Position numbers and translations under genes: made by a program. Shown one piece after another: positions 23,859 through 32,833 of a DNA stretch of 64,000 nucleotides (its first letter is position 1; each line of letters starts with the position of its first letter). The notes below the pieces were generated by a model. That model was given only the letters and a program-made list of their open reading frames with translations. It ran no database searches and was not told where the DNA came from. This stretch comes from Desulfurispira natronophila (lineage in GTDB: Bacteria > Chrysiogenota > Chrysiogenetes > Chrysiogenales > Chrysiogenaceae), in contig NZ_JACHID010000012.1 of the NCBI RefSeq assembly GCF_014203025.1, forward strand, positions 1 through 64,000, read 5' to 3'.

Positions 23859-25130
23859 TTACACCTCCAGGAGGTCGCCAATCAGCGGGATGGCACCATA
23901 GCGCCCGGCAAGATAAGCGGCTTCAAGATTCTCACGACCCTTCTTTGGGCTGAAGTCAGTAAGCGGGTAGAGGCGGGTTGACTGCTGCTCATCCTTATCG
24001 CAAAACCAAACCTGATCGCGGCGAAATATTTCCTGGCTGAGAATTGAAGTTTCATGGGTGGTGAAGATGAGTTGAGCATTGCCCGGACTGGTTTTGCTGC
24101 CATGAAACAGCTGCACCATATACTCCACCAGTGCTGGGTGCAGGCTGGTGTGTAGCTCATCGATCACCAGTACATTGCCATTTTTCAGGCTGTCGTACCA
24201 CGGGCCCGCAAAGGCGAATATTTTGCGAGTGCCGCTTGACTCATCTTCATCAATATCAAAGACAACCAACTCACCAGCATCATTCTTGCGCAGTACCTGT
24301 ACGACAGCGATCTCCTTTTCACCGAACTCCTCCAGAAGATGTTCCTTTACGGGTAGCGGCATATCTGAAGGCAGTGCACTCAGATCAAATTTCTCCTTGT
24401 GAATTTTCATATCTTCTATACCCAGGTCGGCCGCCTTCAGAAATTCCATAATGTGTTTTTTGGAATCACCTTCACACAGACTCACACTAAAGTCAGGATT
24501 TACGCCACCCACGCCGATAATTTTCAACGTACTCTTAAACCAGTCGTAAATAGGCTGAAGTTGGATGCTGTTAAGCTGAACAGCTGTAGAGAGAAAGAGT
24601 GCATTCTCACGGGTTGATTTCTGCCACAACTGCTTCTCACCTTGCAGCTTACTGCAGGGTGCCCAGTTGTAGGTGCTGTTCTGTTCATCCCAGGTACGAT
24701 GAATCCACTCTTGGGGATAGCCTTTCGGAAAGGCGAAAAGCCATTCCTCATGCACCCGCTCATTCGTGGCACGAAAACCGTACTGGTACCGGATGCCATC
24801 GCTGATGAAAATAGCTTCAAACTCAGACGGCTGCTTCAGGCAGTTTTTATCAATGCGAAAGGGAATAATGGGGAGCTTGTCGCCCCGCTGCTGTGTCGAA
24901 GCTGAGCCAAGAACGATCTCCCTCATCGCACGAAGCGCCTGAATGACATTGGTTTTTCCGGCTGAATTCGGTCCATAAAGCGCAGCGCTGCGCACCAATG
25001 GGGTGCTTCTTGGCACCTGCGGCACAAAAGTATTGGATTCAAGGAGTTCAGCTCCTTTGGCCCGCACCATGCTCAGGGTTTGGCGCTCTTTCATGGAACG
25101 GAAGTTGGCAACGGAGAATTCAACCAGCAT
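23859..25130 (-). CDS. rloA: RloA-like AAA ATPase (AbiLi-type)
   Basis: From ATG 25130 (AGGTG six bases upstream) the product has about 423 residues. It opens VEFSVANFRSM, has Walker A GPNSAGKT (residues 53-60), a late DELHTSLHP Walker-B/D-loop and FTTHETS switch region, typical of the ABC/SMC-like AAA_15/AAA_21 ATPases that accompany OLD/TOPRIM nucleases. It is the sensor or motor half of the defence pair with rloB. The AT-rich region upstream (25140-25400) and flanking repeats suggest acquisition as a block. Confidence 0.82.
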   Translation of the reverse strand: MLVEFSVANFRSMKERQTLSMVRAKGAELLESNTFVPQVPRSTPLVRSAALYGPNSAGKTNVIQALRAMREIVLGSASTQQRGDKLPIIPFRIDKNCLKQPSEFEAIFISDGIRYQYGFRATNERVHEEWLFAFPKGYPQEWIHRTWDEQNSTYNWAPCSKLQGEKQLWQKSTRENALFLSTAVQLNSIQLQPIYDWFKSTLKIIGVGGVNPDFSVSLCEGDSKKHIMEFLKAADLGIEDMKIHKEKFDLSALPSDMPLPVKEHLLEEFGEKEIAVVQVLRKNDAGELVVFDIDEDESSGTRKIFAFAGPWYDSLKNGNVLVIDELHTSLHPALVEYMVQLFHGSKTSPGNAQLIFTTHETSILSQEIFRRDQVWFCDKDEQQSTRLYPLTDFSPKKGRENLEAAYLAGRYGAIPLIGDLLEV

Positions 25131-25405
25131 GATGATCACCTATTGAGAAGATATTGCTCGAAAATAGCACTTGCTGCATTGAATGCAATATTTTTCAGTG
25201 TATTTCTCGCATTTTTTTCCAAAAACCAGCAAAGAATACCACACGACCGTCAAGGGATGCACATCTCGGTGAGCTTCCTTTCTTGTTAATCAAGCTTTTC
25301 TTCAAATAACACATGATTATTATTCAAAAACATTAGACGGTATACAGTAACTGGTCTACTCAAAGATTTGATTAGTGCTGTCAGCAAATTCATTCTCTTA
25401 CTATT

Positions 25406-25469
25406 AGCAGCTAGCTGAAATACTCCATATCAGCAGGCAATGCAGATGGAGGTTTTTCATTTGCCTGCC
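25406..25469. repeat. Hairpin repeat, short copy, in the AT-rich gap before sulP
   Basis: GCTAGCTGAAATACTCCAT and GATGGAGGTTTTTCATTTGC bound a short middle. The ends match the other family members. The gap from 25131 to 25688 holds no gene I can support. Its left half is AT-rich and presumably carries the rloA promoter, and its right part leads into sulP. Confidence 0.6.
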
Positions 25470-25688
25470 AAGGGCAAAGAATCTGCGCGGTAATACCCGA
25501 CTGATCTCCTTGCAGATAAATAGCAACACTCAGTTGCAATTCTTGCGAAAACCTGTATATTCAGCCACTTCTTTTGCCGGGGGAAACCCTCGTGCAAAGT
25601 CCCTCCATAAAAGCCCAGCATCAGTTCCGGTCTGGCGCTGGCGATATCTAAACCCATCATTCACCCTTTACCACAGTCTGGAGCTTTC

Positions 25689-27182
25689 GTGTTTCTGCTT
25701 TCCACAAAAAAAGATTGGCTGGGAAATGTCCGCGGAGATTTGCTGGCCGGGCTGGTTGTTGCCCTCGCCCTCATTCCCGAAGCCATCGCCTTTTCCATTA
25801 TCGCCGGTGTTGACCCCAAGGTCGGGCTGTACGCTTCCTTCTGCATAGCTGTGTTGATTTCCATCGTCGGAGGTCGCCCCGGCATGATCAGCGCCGCCAC
25901 CGGTGCCATGGCGCTGCTCATGGTGACCCTGGTGCGGGATCACGGCCTGGAGTACCTGCTGGCAGCCACCCTGCTCACAGGCATTATTCAAATTGTCATG
26001 GGTTACCTGAAAGTAGCCTATCTCATGAGCTTTGTGGCCCGTGCCGTCGTCATTGGCTTTGTGAACGCCCTGGCCATACTCATATTTCTGGCCCAGATCC
26101 CCGAACTGACCAATGTCACCTGGCATGTATACGCCATGACAGCAGCGGGCCTGGCCATTATCTACCTCTTCCCCTACCTGCCCAAGATCGGAAAACTGCT
26201 GCCTTCGCCGCTGGTGACCATTCTGATTCTGACAGGAGCGGCACTGGCGCTGGGCCTGGATATACGCACCGTCGGCGATATGGGCCAGCTGCCCGATACG
26301 CTGCCCGTCTTCCTGTGGCCCGATGTACCACTGAGCCTGGAAACACTTCTGATCATCCTGCCCTATTCGGCAGCGCTGGCTGTTGTGGGTCTGCTGGAAT
26401 CCCTGATGACCGCTACCATCGTCGATGATCTGACCAACAGCAAAAGCGACAAGCATCGCGAATGCAAGGGTCAAGGCCTGGCCAACATCTTCTCCGGTTT
26501 TATGGGTGGCATGGCTGGCTGCGCCATGATTGGCCAGTCCATCATCAACATTAAATCCGGTGGCCGTGGCAGGCTTTCTACCCTGTCAGCTGGTGTCTAC
26601 CTGCTTATCATGGTGGTGTTCCTCAGCGACTACATCTCACTGATTCCCATGGCCGCCCTGGTGGCAGTAATGATCATGGTATCCATTGGCACCTTCGACT
26701 GGGGCTACCTCAAGCGCGCCCGCACCTTGCCCCTTTCCACCAATATCGTTGTCCTCTCCACAGTCGCAGTGGTGGTCGTGACCCATAATCTGGCCTACGG
26801 TGTTCTGACCGGCGTTTTGCTGGCTTCACTCTTTTTTGCCAACAAAATCAGTCACTTCATGTACTGTAAAAGCGACCTGAGCGAGTCCGGGGAAGTACGC
26901 ACCTACCGGGTCGTGGGTCAGGTGTTTTTCAATTCGGCCGACCGCTTTGTGGAGTTTTTCGACACCAGGGAAGTTATCAACAAGGTCGTCATTGATCTGA
27001 GTCGGGCCCACTTCTGGGACATTTCGGCGGTCAATGCCCTGGATAAAGCCATTCTGAAATTTCGCCGCGAGGGAACGGAAGTGGAATTGATCGGCCAGAA
27101 TGAGGCCAGTAAAACCATCATTGACCGTTTCGGCGTTCACGACAAGCCCGAAGAACTGCAACGGGTACTGGGGGGACACTGA
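25689..27182 (+). CDS. SulP-family anion transporter with STAS domain
   Basis: This 497-residue protein starts at GTG with GGAG five bases upstream. It has the SulP transport core, including GDLLAGLVVALALIPEAIAF near residue 16, GRPGMISAATGA and GMAGCAMIGQS, and a C-terminal STAS domain (about 400-490). The family moves sulfate, bicarbonate or other anions across the inner membrane. Its stop overlaps the start of the universal-stress gene, a common pairing. The substrate is not decided by sequence. Confidence 0.9.
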   Translation: MFLLSTKKDWLGNVRGDLLAGLVVALALIPEAIAFSIIAGVDPKVGLYASFCIAVLISIVGGRPGMISAATGAMALLMVTLVRDHGLEYLLAATLLTGIIQIVMGYLKVAYLMSFVARAVVIGFVNALAILIFLAQIPELTNVTWHVYAMTAAGLAIIYLFPYLPKIGKLLPSPLVTILILTGAALALGLDIRTVGDMGQLPDTLPVFLWPDVPLSLETLLIILPYSAALAVVGLLESLMTATIVDDLTNSKSDKHRECKGQGLANIFSGFMGGMAGCAMIGQSIINIKSGGRGRLSTLSAGVYLLIMVVFLSDYISLIPMAALVAVMIMVSIGTFDWGYLKRARTLPLSTNIVVLSTVAVVVVTHNLAYGVLTGVLLASLFFANKISHFMYCKSDLSESGEVRTYRVVGQVFFNSADRFVEFFDTREVINKVVIDLSRAHFWDISAVNALDKAILKFRREGTEVELIGQNEASKTIIDRFGVHDKPEELQRVLGGH

Positions 27183-28045
27183 TGGAAGATCAAGACAGAG
27201 TAGTGCTGGGATGTGTCGATGGATCGCCCTTGAGTGATGCCGTAGCCGACTACAGCGGCTGGATTGCGGCTCGCATCCAGCGTCCCCTGACCTTCCTCAA
27301 TACCATTGAGCGCGACAAACAGGAACCACGCACCGACATGACCGGCAACATCGGACTGGGTGCCCGTGATGACCTGCTGGAGGCCCTTGCCAGCGAAGAC
27401 AACGAAACCAGCAAGCTGCGTATCGCCGCCGGTAAAGAAGCCCTGGAGCGGGCCAGACAACGCGCAGCGGTTTTTGGGGCAACCGCCCAGGTTTTGCAGC
27501 GTCACGGTAAACTCTACGAGAACGTAATAGAGCTGCGTGACGCCATGCGCGTGCTGGTCCTAGGACTGCGGGGCGAAGACACCCAAAGCGCCGAAGACCG
27601 AGTGGGCTCCCAGGTGGAAGTGATCATTCGTTCCCTCAGTGAACCCATCCTGCTGGTAACCGAAGACTTTGCCCCTCCCCGCAGCGTCCTGCTGGCCTAT
27701 GACGGTTCTCAGAAGAGCCGCAAGGCTCTGGAAATGGTGGCAACCAGCCCTCTATTCAAAACCCTGCCCTGCCATGTGGTTCATGTTGGCACCCAGGAAA
27801 ACCGATCACAGGAACTCCTGAGCAATGCCGCCAAATCACTGCAGCAAACCGGAGTGGATGCCAGCTTTGCGGCGCTGCAAAGCGATGACGTCGTGACAGC
27901 TCTGCTGAACTACCAGGCAGAGCACGATGTAGACATGATTGTCATGGGTGCTTTCAGCAAGAATCGCCTGCGCACCACCCTCTTTGGCAGCTTTACTGCC
28001 ACCATGATCTCCCGTACCCGCAAGTCGCTTCTGCTGCTGCGATAA
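27182..28045 (+). CDS. Tandem universal stress protein (UspA) family
   Basis: This 287-residue cytoplasmic protein has two UspA-like domains. The first opens VVLGCVDGSPLSDAVADYSG. The second, from about residue 165, opens SVLLAYDGSQKSRKALEM and ends in the nucleotide-loop-like VMGAFSKNRLRTTLFGS. The ATG overlaps the SulP TGA, so co-translation is likely and a regulatory link to the transporter is a reasonable inference. Confidence 0.85.
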   Translation: MEDQDRVVLGCVDGSPLSDAVADYSGWIAARIQRPLTFLNTIERDKQEPRTDMTGNIGLGARDDLLEALASEDNETSKLRIAAGKEALERARQRAAVFGATAQVLQRHGKLYENVIELRDAMRVLVLGLRGEDTQSAEDRVGSQVEVIIRSLSEPILLVTEDFAPPRSVLLAYDGSQKSRKALEMVATSPLFKTLPCHVVHVGTQENRSQELLSNAAKSLQQTGVDASFAALQSDDVVTALLNYQAEHDVDMIVMGAFSKNRLRTTLFGSFTATMISRTRKSLLLLR

Positions 28046-28115
28046 AGAGCCTCTTGCCCGGCCATATCAAAGCTCTGGAAGTAAATGATTTACTCGGAGA
28101 TATTTCAGCAGCCGC

Positions 28116-28808
28116 CTACCGTCGCTGCAGTATAGCCGTCGACAAATACCCCGCCTCCTGGGGCGGGGTCTGGGTCAGCAGATCATACACCTGCTCTTCG
28201 GGCAGGCTGATGCGCTGAAACAGGGAGGCGTAGGCCAGGTCGTTTTCACGCACAAACTGGCATAATGCGGGCAGGCGTTTGTGGACTTTCATCAGCACGA
28301 TGGAACTAAAGCGTTCCAAAAGGGCGGGGAGTTCCTCCAGGTTTGCGGGCATTTCGATGACGCAGAAGGAGCCGTCCTTTTCACACAAGGGGAGGCTCTG
28401 GGAGTTGGCTGCGGCGGAGTAGGCGGAGACGCCGGGCACCATCTCGGTGGTGATTCCCTGGGCCAGCAGTTTGTCGCGCAGGTAATTGAAAGTGCTGTAA
28501 ACGGGCGTGTCGCCTATGGTAACGTAGCAGACTCGCTTTCCGGTTGCGGCCCAGCGGGCCATTTCGTCTGCCAGTGCGCTGTAACGGGTATCGAGATCGG
28601 CTTTGTTGCCAGTCATGGGGAAGTGGTACATGTGAATTTTTTCGGCGGGAATGTAGCCCGAAACGATGTCTGCGGCGATGCTGCGCCCGGTAATGTCTGA
28701 TTGGGGCACCACGACCATGTCGGCCTGTTCCATGGCCCGCACCGCTTTGATGGTGACCAGCTCCGGATCACCTGGTCCCAAGCCGATGCCGCATATCTTT
28801 GTTGTCAT
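28116..28808 (-). CDS. cbiL: Cobalt-precorrin-2 C20-methyltransferase
   Basis: This 230-residue SAM-dependent tetrapyrrole methylase has GIGLGPGDPELVTIKAVRAM at the N-terminus, the VTIGDTPVYSTFNYL motif and VPGVSAYSAAA. These are CbiL/CobI hallmarks, and the enzyme methylates C20 of cobalt-precorrin-2. AGAGGT precedes the ATG. It is transcribed away from cobQ, and their starts are only 32 bp apart, so the two promoters must overlap the coding edges. Confidence 0.92.
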   Translation of the reverse strand: MTTKICGIGLGPGDPELVTIKAVRAMEQADMVVVPQSDITGRSIAADIVSGYIPAEKIHMYHFPMTGNKADLDTRYSALADEMARWAATGKRVCYVTIGDTPVYSTFNYLRDKLLAQGITTEMVPGVSAYSAAANSQSLPLCEKDGSFCVIEMPANLEELPALLERFSSIVLMKVHKRLPALCQFVRENDLAYASLFQRISLPEEQVYDLLTQTPPQEAGYLSTAILQRR

Positions 28809-28840
28809 TTTCTACCTCTGCAAGTGGAGTTCAACTTATC

Positions 28841-30307
28841 GTGCAGGATAGCGCAAACCCTCTTAAAGTGCCATCTATCATGTTCCAGGGCACCGGCTCC
28901 GGTGTGGGTAAGAGCCTGATCACTGCCGGTTTCTGCCGTCTGCTGCGGCAGCGGGGGCTGCGGGTGGCGCCATTTAAGTCTCAGAACATGGCCCTCAATG
29001 CCGGGGTGACGGCCGATGGGCTGGAGATGGGGCGCGCTCAGATTCTGCAGGCGGAGGCGGCGGGCATTGCGCCCGATGTGCGCATGAATCCGATCCTCCT
29101 CAAGCCCCAGGGGCAATCCCGCTCCCAGCTGGTGCGCATGGGGAAGGTGGCGGGAACCTGCAGCGCTCGCGAATACTACACCCTCTCCCGTGAGAATCTG
29201 GCCATTGCCACGGCGGCCTATGATTCCCTCTGCGCCGAGTACGACATTATCGTTCTGGAGGGGGCGGGCAGTCCGGCGGAGATCAACCTGCAGGGCACGG
29301 ATATTGTCAATATGCGCATGGCCCGCCACGCTGGGGCGCGGGTGTTTGTGGTGGGGGATATCGATCGGGGCGGCGTCTTTGCCTGGCTCAAGGGCACCTA
29401 CGATCTGGTTCCTGCCGATGCCCGTCCACTCATCCACGGTTTTCTCATCAACAAGTTTCGGGGCGATGTCAGCCTGCTGCAACCGGGTATAGAGATGTTT
29501 GCCAACCTGGTGCCGGTGCCGGTTCACGGGGTTCTTCCCTGGCTGCGCCTGAGCCTGGAGGAAGAGGACTCCCAGGATCTGGCTTCGGACCGGGGCAAGG
29601 CAGGCGCCAAAGTGCATGTTGGCGTGGTGCGCCTGCCCCACATCAGCAATTTCTCTGATTTTGCTCCCCTGAAGGCCATGGAGGCAGTACGCCTGAGTTA
29701 CCTGGAGCAGCCGTCGCAGCTGGCGGAGTGTGACCTCGTCATCCTGCCCGGCAGTAAGCACAGCCTGCACGATCTGGATTTCCTGCGGCGCTCCGGTTTT
29801 GCTGCCGCTCTGCAGGAGTGTGTCGGCACAGTTCCCATCATGGGCATCTGTGGAGGGCTGCAGATGCTGGGAGAGCAGCTGGAAGATCCCCAGGGGGTGG
29901 AAGGCCCGGCGGGAGGAGCTGCTGCCGGGCTGGGGCTGTTGCCCCTGAATACCGTCATGGCGCGGGATAAGGCCCTGCACCGAGGCAGCTGGACGGGAGC
30001 GGGCCGTTGGCAGGGGCAGGCCCTCAGCGGCTACGAAATGCACGTGGGGCAGTCCCGCATCCACAGCGATGTGGAGCAGCTCTGCGCCGATGGACTGTGC
30101 CTGTGGGATGGCTCCCGGCGCGTTTTTGGCACCTACCTGCACGGGATCTTTGAAAGCGCCGCCAATCTGCGCCTGCTGGCCGATCTGCTGCGTCTGCCCC
30201 TTCCCGTCGTGGACTATCAAAACGAAAAGGAACGCCAGCTGGACCTGCTGGCCCATACCATCGCAGAGCACTGCGACATCGACACCATGCTGGAGGGGCT
30301 GCTGTGA
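28841..30307 (+). CDS. cbiP: Cobyric acid synthase
   Basis: This glutamine-dependent enzyme (CobQ/CbiP) amidates b, d, e and g side chains of adenosylcobyrinic acid a,c-diamide. It has a P-loop-like FQGTGSGVGKS and SQNMALNAGVT at the N-terminus and a C-terminal class I amidotransferase domain with GICGGLQMLGEQL and the His in GTYLHGIFE. I start at GTG 28841 with GGAG upstream, giving about 488 residues. ATG 28880 is also possible, and the upstream TTG would overlap cbiL. Confidence 0.92.
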   Translation: MQDSANPLKVPSIMFQGTGSGVGKSLITAGFCRLLRQRGLRVAPFKSQNMALNAGVTADGLEMGRAQILQAEAAGIAPDVRMNPILLKPQGQSRSQLVRMGKVAGTCSAREYYTLSRENLAIATAAYDSLCAEYDIIVLEGAGSPAEINLQGTDIVNMRMARHAGARVFVVGDIDRGGVFAWLKGTYDLVPADARPLIHGFLINKFRGDVSLLQPGIEMFANLVPVPVHGVLPWLRLSLEEEDSQDLASDRGKAGAKVHVGVVRLPHISNFSDFAPLKAMEAVRLSYLEQPSQLAECDLVILPGSKHSLHDLDFLRRSGFAAALQECVGTVPIMGICGGLQMLGEQLEDPQGVEGPAGGAAAGLGLLPLNTVMARDKALHRGSWTGAGRWQGQALSGYEMHVGQSRIHSDVEQLCADGLCLWDGSRRVFGTYLHGIFESAANLRLLADLLRLPLPVVDYQNEKERQLDLLAHTIAEHCDIDTMLEGLL

Positions 30308-30777
30308 AACTCGTCTACTACCCCTTTCTGGTCAATATCAACGCCAAGCGCCTGCTCTTTATCGGTGGCGGCACAGTGGCGGCCCGCAAGATCAAAGCCC
30401 TGCTGCCCATGGAGCCCGCCATCCGGGTTGTTGCCCCGCACATTTGCGATGAGCTGCGCACCCTGGCAGCCGCCGGAACCATTGAAGTTATCGAACGCGA
30501 AGGGCTTGAGGCCGATCTGGAGCAATGTGACTACGCCTTTTTGTGTACCGACCACCGGAAGCGCAACGCCGCCCTGGCCGCCCATGCCAAAGGTTTGCGC
30601 GTGCCGGTCAACGTGGCCGACGACCCCTGGCTGTGCGATTTCCACCTGCCTGCGGTGCATATTGACGAGGATGCCTCACTGGTTGTCTCCGTCTCCACCC
30701 AGGGCAAAAGCCCCTCCACCGCCCGCAAGCTGCGGGATCGCATCCGCGAATTGCTGGGCCGAGGGGAGCTGCCATGA
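30304..30777 (+). CDS. Precorrin-2 dehydrogenase (CysG-N/Met8-like)
   Basis: This 157-residue NAD-dependent enzyme has the Rossmann motif RLLFIGGGTVAARK, VVAPHI and the family signature VNVADDPWLCDFHLPA. It oxidises precorrin-2 to sirohydrochlorin, the substrate of CbiK. It lacks the C-terminal ferrochelatase helper segment of longer Met8 proteins and is separate from the SUMT gene cobA. A GTG start overlaps the cbiP stop, and the stop overlaps cbiA. Confidence 0.9.
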   Translation: MKLVYYPFLVNINAKRLLFIGGGTVAARKIKALLPMEPAIRVVAPHICDELRTLAAAGTIEVIEREGLEADLEQCDYAFLCTDHRKRNAALAAHAKGLRVPVNVADDPWLCDFHLPAVHIDEDASLVVSVSTQGKSPSTARKLRDRIRELLGRGELP

Positions 30778-32084
30778 GGGGCGTGCTGATTGCCGCCGAA
30801 CGCAGCGGCTCCGGCAAAACCACCATCGCCACCGGCATCGCCCGCGCCCTGAGCCGCCGTGGCCTGCGGGTGGCACCGTTCAAGTGCGGCCCCGACTATA
30901 TCGACAGCCAGCACCTGGCCCGCGCCGCTGGCAGCACGGTGGAGAATCTGGATGCGGTCATGCTGACGCAACGTGCCCTTGAGCAGGTCTTCGCCCGTGG
31001 CTGCCATGGCCGGGACATGGCCCTGGTGGAAGGGGTGATGGGCCTCTTTGACGGCATTGAACCGCGCCGCTTCGGTGGCAGCTCCTATGACGTGGCCGTA
31101 CAGCTGGGGCTGCCTGTGGTGGCCGTGCTGAACGCCTCTTCCTGCTCCTACACCATTGCCGCCCTGCTGCGGGGTCTGCAGAGCCTGTGCCAGGCCACGC
31201 CCCTGGTGGGCGCCATCGTCAATCAGGTGGCTTCGAGCAACCACGAACGCCTGATCCGCAGCGCCCTGGAGCTGCATACGGATATTCCCCTGCTCGGCTG
31301 TGTGCCACGGCAGAGCAGCCCCCTGGCCCCCAGCCGCCACCTGGGCATTGCCACTGCGCCGGAAATGGACGAAAACTACTACGAAACCTGCGCCAACCTG
31401 GTGGAGCAACATATTGACCTGGACGCCCTGAGCGCCATCCACCTGACCCTCGCACCCCAGTGGCAGCCGGAAAATACCCCGCCCGCCACCCGCCTCTGCG
31501 CCGTGGCCCGCGATGAGGCCTTCAGCTTTTACTACCAGGCCAATCTGCGGGAGCTGGAAGAGCGGGGCTTTGCCCTGCGCTTTTTCTCGCCCCTGGCCGG
31601 TGAGACGGTGCCCGAAGCCGACTGCATCTATATGGGTGGCGGCTACCCCGAACTGCACGCCCCGCGCCTGTCCGCCCAGCATGACCTGCACCAGTGGCTG
31701 CGCCAGCACAGCGCTGCCGGACGCCCCCTGTTGGCCGAATGCGGCGGCATGATGCTGCTGACCAAAGGGATCTGGGACAGCCAGGGGCATTTTCACCCTA
31801 TGGCCGGAATCTTCGACGCCTCCTGCCGCATGACCGACCGACGCCAGGCCCTGGGCTATGTGCGGGTACAGGAACCAGCCGCCCTGGCAGGGCTGGTGGG
31901 CCATGAGTTCCACTACTCCGTCCTGGAAGACGTGCAGAAACCCTGCGCTTTTGCGCTGGAAAAGGTGACCAATGGAAAACGCAGCCAGGACGGCTTCATC
32001 AGGGACAGAACCGTGGCCGGATATGTGCACTTTCATTTTGGATCAGAGCCATCGCTGCTGGACTGGCTGCTGGCAGAAAATTGA
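30774..32084 (+). CDS. cbiA: Cobyrinate a,c-diamide synthase
   Basis: This 436-residue amidotransferase has the P-loop AERSGSGKTTIATGI, KCGPDYIDSQHLARAAGS, the VEGVMGLFDG motif, and a C-terminal glutaminase domain with ECGGMMLL and GHEFHYS. It amidates the a and c side chains of cob(II)yrinate. It overlaps the dehydrogenase gene by four bases. Downstream the operon is interrupted by a RAYT/REP insertion before cbiC. Confidence 0.93.
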   Translation: MRGVLIAAERSGSGKTTIATGIARALSRRGLRVAPFKCGPDYIDSQHLARAAGSTVENLDAVMLTQRALEQVFARGCHGRDMALVEGVMGLFDGIEPRRFGGSSYDVAVQLGLPVVAVLNASSCSYTIAALLRGLQSLCQATPLVGAIVNQVASSNHERLIRSALELHTDIPLLGCVPRQSSPLAPSRHLGIATAPEMDENYYETCANLVEQHIDLDALSAIHLTLAPQWQPENTPPATRLCAVARDEAFSFYYQANLRELEERGFALRFFSPLAGETVPEADCIYMGGGYPELHAPRLSAQHDLHQWLRQHSAAGRPLLAECGGMMLLTKGIWDSQGHFHPMAGIFDASCRMTDRRQALGYVRVQEPAALAGLVGHEFHYSVLEDVQKPCAFALEKVTNGKRSQDGFIRDRTVAGYVHFHFGSEPSLLDWLLAEN

Positions 32085-32093
32085 TGGGAGAAT

Positions 32094-32182
32094 TGGCGGA
32101 TGCGCTGCGCTTATCCGCCCTACATGAGTGCACAAGTTACGCGTAGTTACGTAGGGTGGATAAGCGCAGCGCATCCACCAAC
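32094..32182. repeat. Head-to-head REP pair, left flank of RAYT
   Basis: GGCGGATGCGCTGCGCTTA plus TCCGCC (32094-32118, with CTAC to 32122) and its inverted mate GTAGGGTGGATAAGCGCAGC (from 32151 to 32182) form a pair separated by about 28 bp. Each unit is itself a palindrome. The same arrangement is found to the right of the transposase gene. Confidence 0.85.
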
Positions 32183-32192
32183 CCCTGACATC

Positions 32193-32711
32193 CTATTCAC
32201 AATCCATATGGGAAATGGCAGGTGGCTCCTGCAATCCCCACTCAGGATCATAGATGCCACGCTCCACGGCTTTATGAAAGGATGTCCACGGCCACAGAGC
32301 TGGCCTTGTCACCAGTCCATGTTTGACAGGGTTGTAATGGATGTAATCGGCATGCCGCTGCCAGTCATTCTCGTCGCGAATAGCGTGTTCCCAGAATCTG
32401 CGTTGCCAGACCATGCGCTCATTACGCTCATTGGATAGAGGGGCAATCTGACGTGAAACAGCTTTTTTGATTTCGCGCCATCGTGATGAGTAATCCGCAT
32501 CGCCGTCTGGCAATTGCATGATACAGTGCAGATGATCAGGCAGAACTACTATGGCGTGGATTGTGAAAGGACGCGTACTCATGACTTGTCGCATGGCGCG
32601 ACGTAAAATATCCACATGATTTGCGTCAGAAAAGAGTGGCTTGCGCTGGTGCGTGACCAGTGTGAAGAAATAGGAACCGCCTCGCTGATAGATGCGACGA
32701 TATTCGGACAT
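32193..32711 (-). CDS. REP-associated tyrosine transposase (RAYT, IS200-like TnpA-related)
   Basis: This 172-residue protein has the HUH motif as His60-Leu-His62 in LPDHLHCIMQLP and the C-terminal YIHYNPVKHGL, in which Tyr123 (or Tyr126) is the expected nucleophile. This is the Y1 nuclease family that cuts REP hairpins. AGGAGG lies before the ATG. Single REP palindromes elsewhere in the window match its flanking pairs, so this gene is the likely mobiliser of the family. It sits antisense within the cbiA-cbiC gap and shows no frameshift, so it looks intact. Confidence 0.9.
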   Translation of the reverse strand: MSEYRRIYQRGGSYFFTLVTHQRKPLFSDANHVDILRRAMRQVMSTRPFTIHAIVVLPDHLHCIMQLPDGDADYSSRWREIKKAVSRQIAPLSNERNERMVWQRRFWEHAIRDENDWQRHADYIHYNPVKHGLVTRPALWPWTSFHKAVERGIYDPEWGLQEPPAISHMDCE

Positions 32712-32730
32712 GGCTCCCTCCTGAAGAAAC

Positions 32731-32811
32731 TGGCGGATGCGCTGCGCTTATCCGCCCTACATGAATACACAGGCGACGCGTAGGGTGGATAAGCGCAGCG
32801 CATCCACCAAC
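32731..32811. repeat. Head-to-head REP pair, right flank of RAYT
   Basis: GGCGGATGCGCTGCGCTTA plus TCCGCCCTAC (32731-32760) faces GTAGGGTGGATAAGCGCAGC (from about 32780 to 32811). The pair copies the left flank, including CATGAxTxCACA between them, so the transposase gene is symmetrically bracketed. Confidence 0.85.
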
Positions 32812-32833
32812 AATACCATATGGAGAAAACACA

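Noticed and set aside
28805-30271. Long antisense frame (488 codons) opposite cbiP
   Set aside because: It lies wholly under a gene with clear family motifs, has no ribosome site, and its product is His/Gln-rich and unlike any protein. It is a shadow of the high GC3 coding strand.
30531-32036. Long antisense frame (501 codons) opposite the dehydrogenase and cbiA
   Set aside because: Same reasons: it covers two recognised genes and has no motif of its own.
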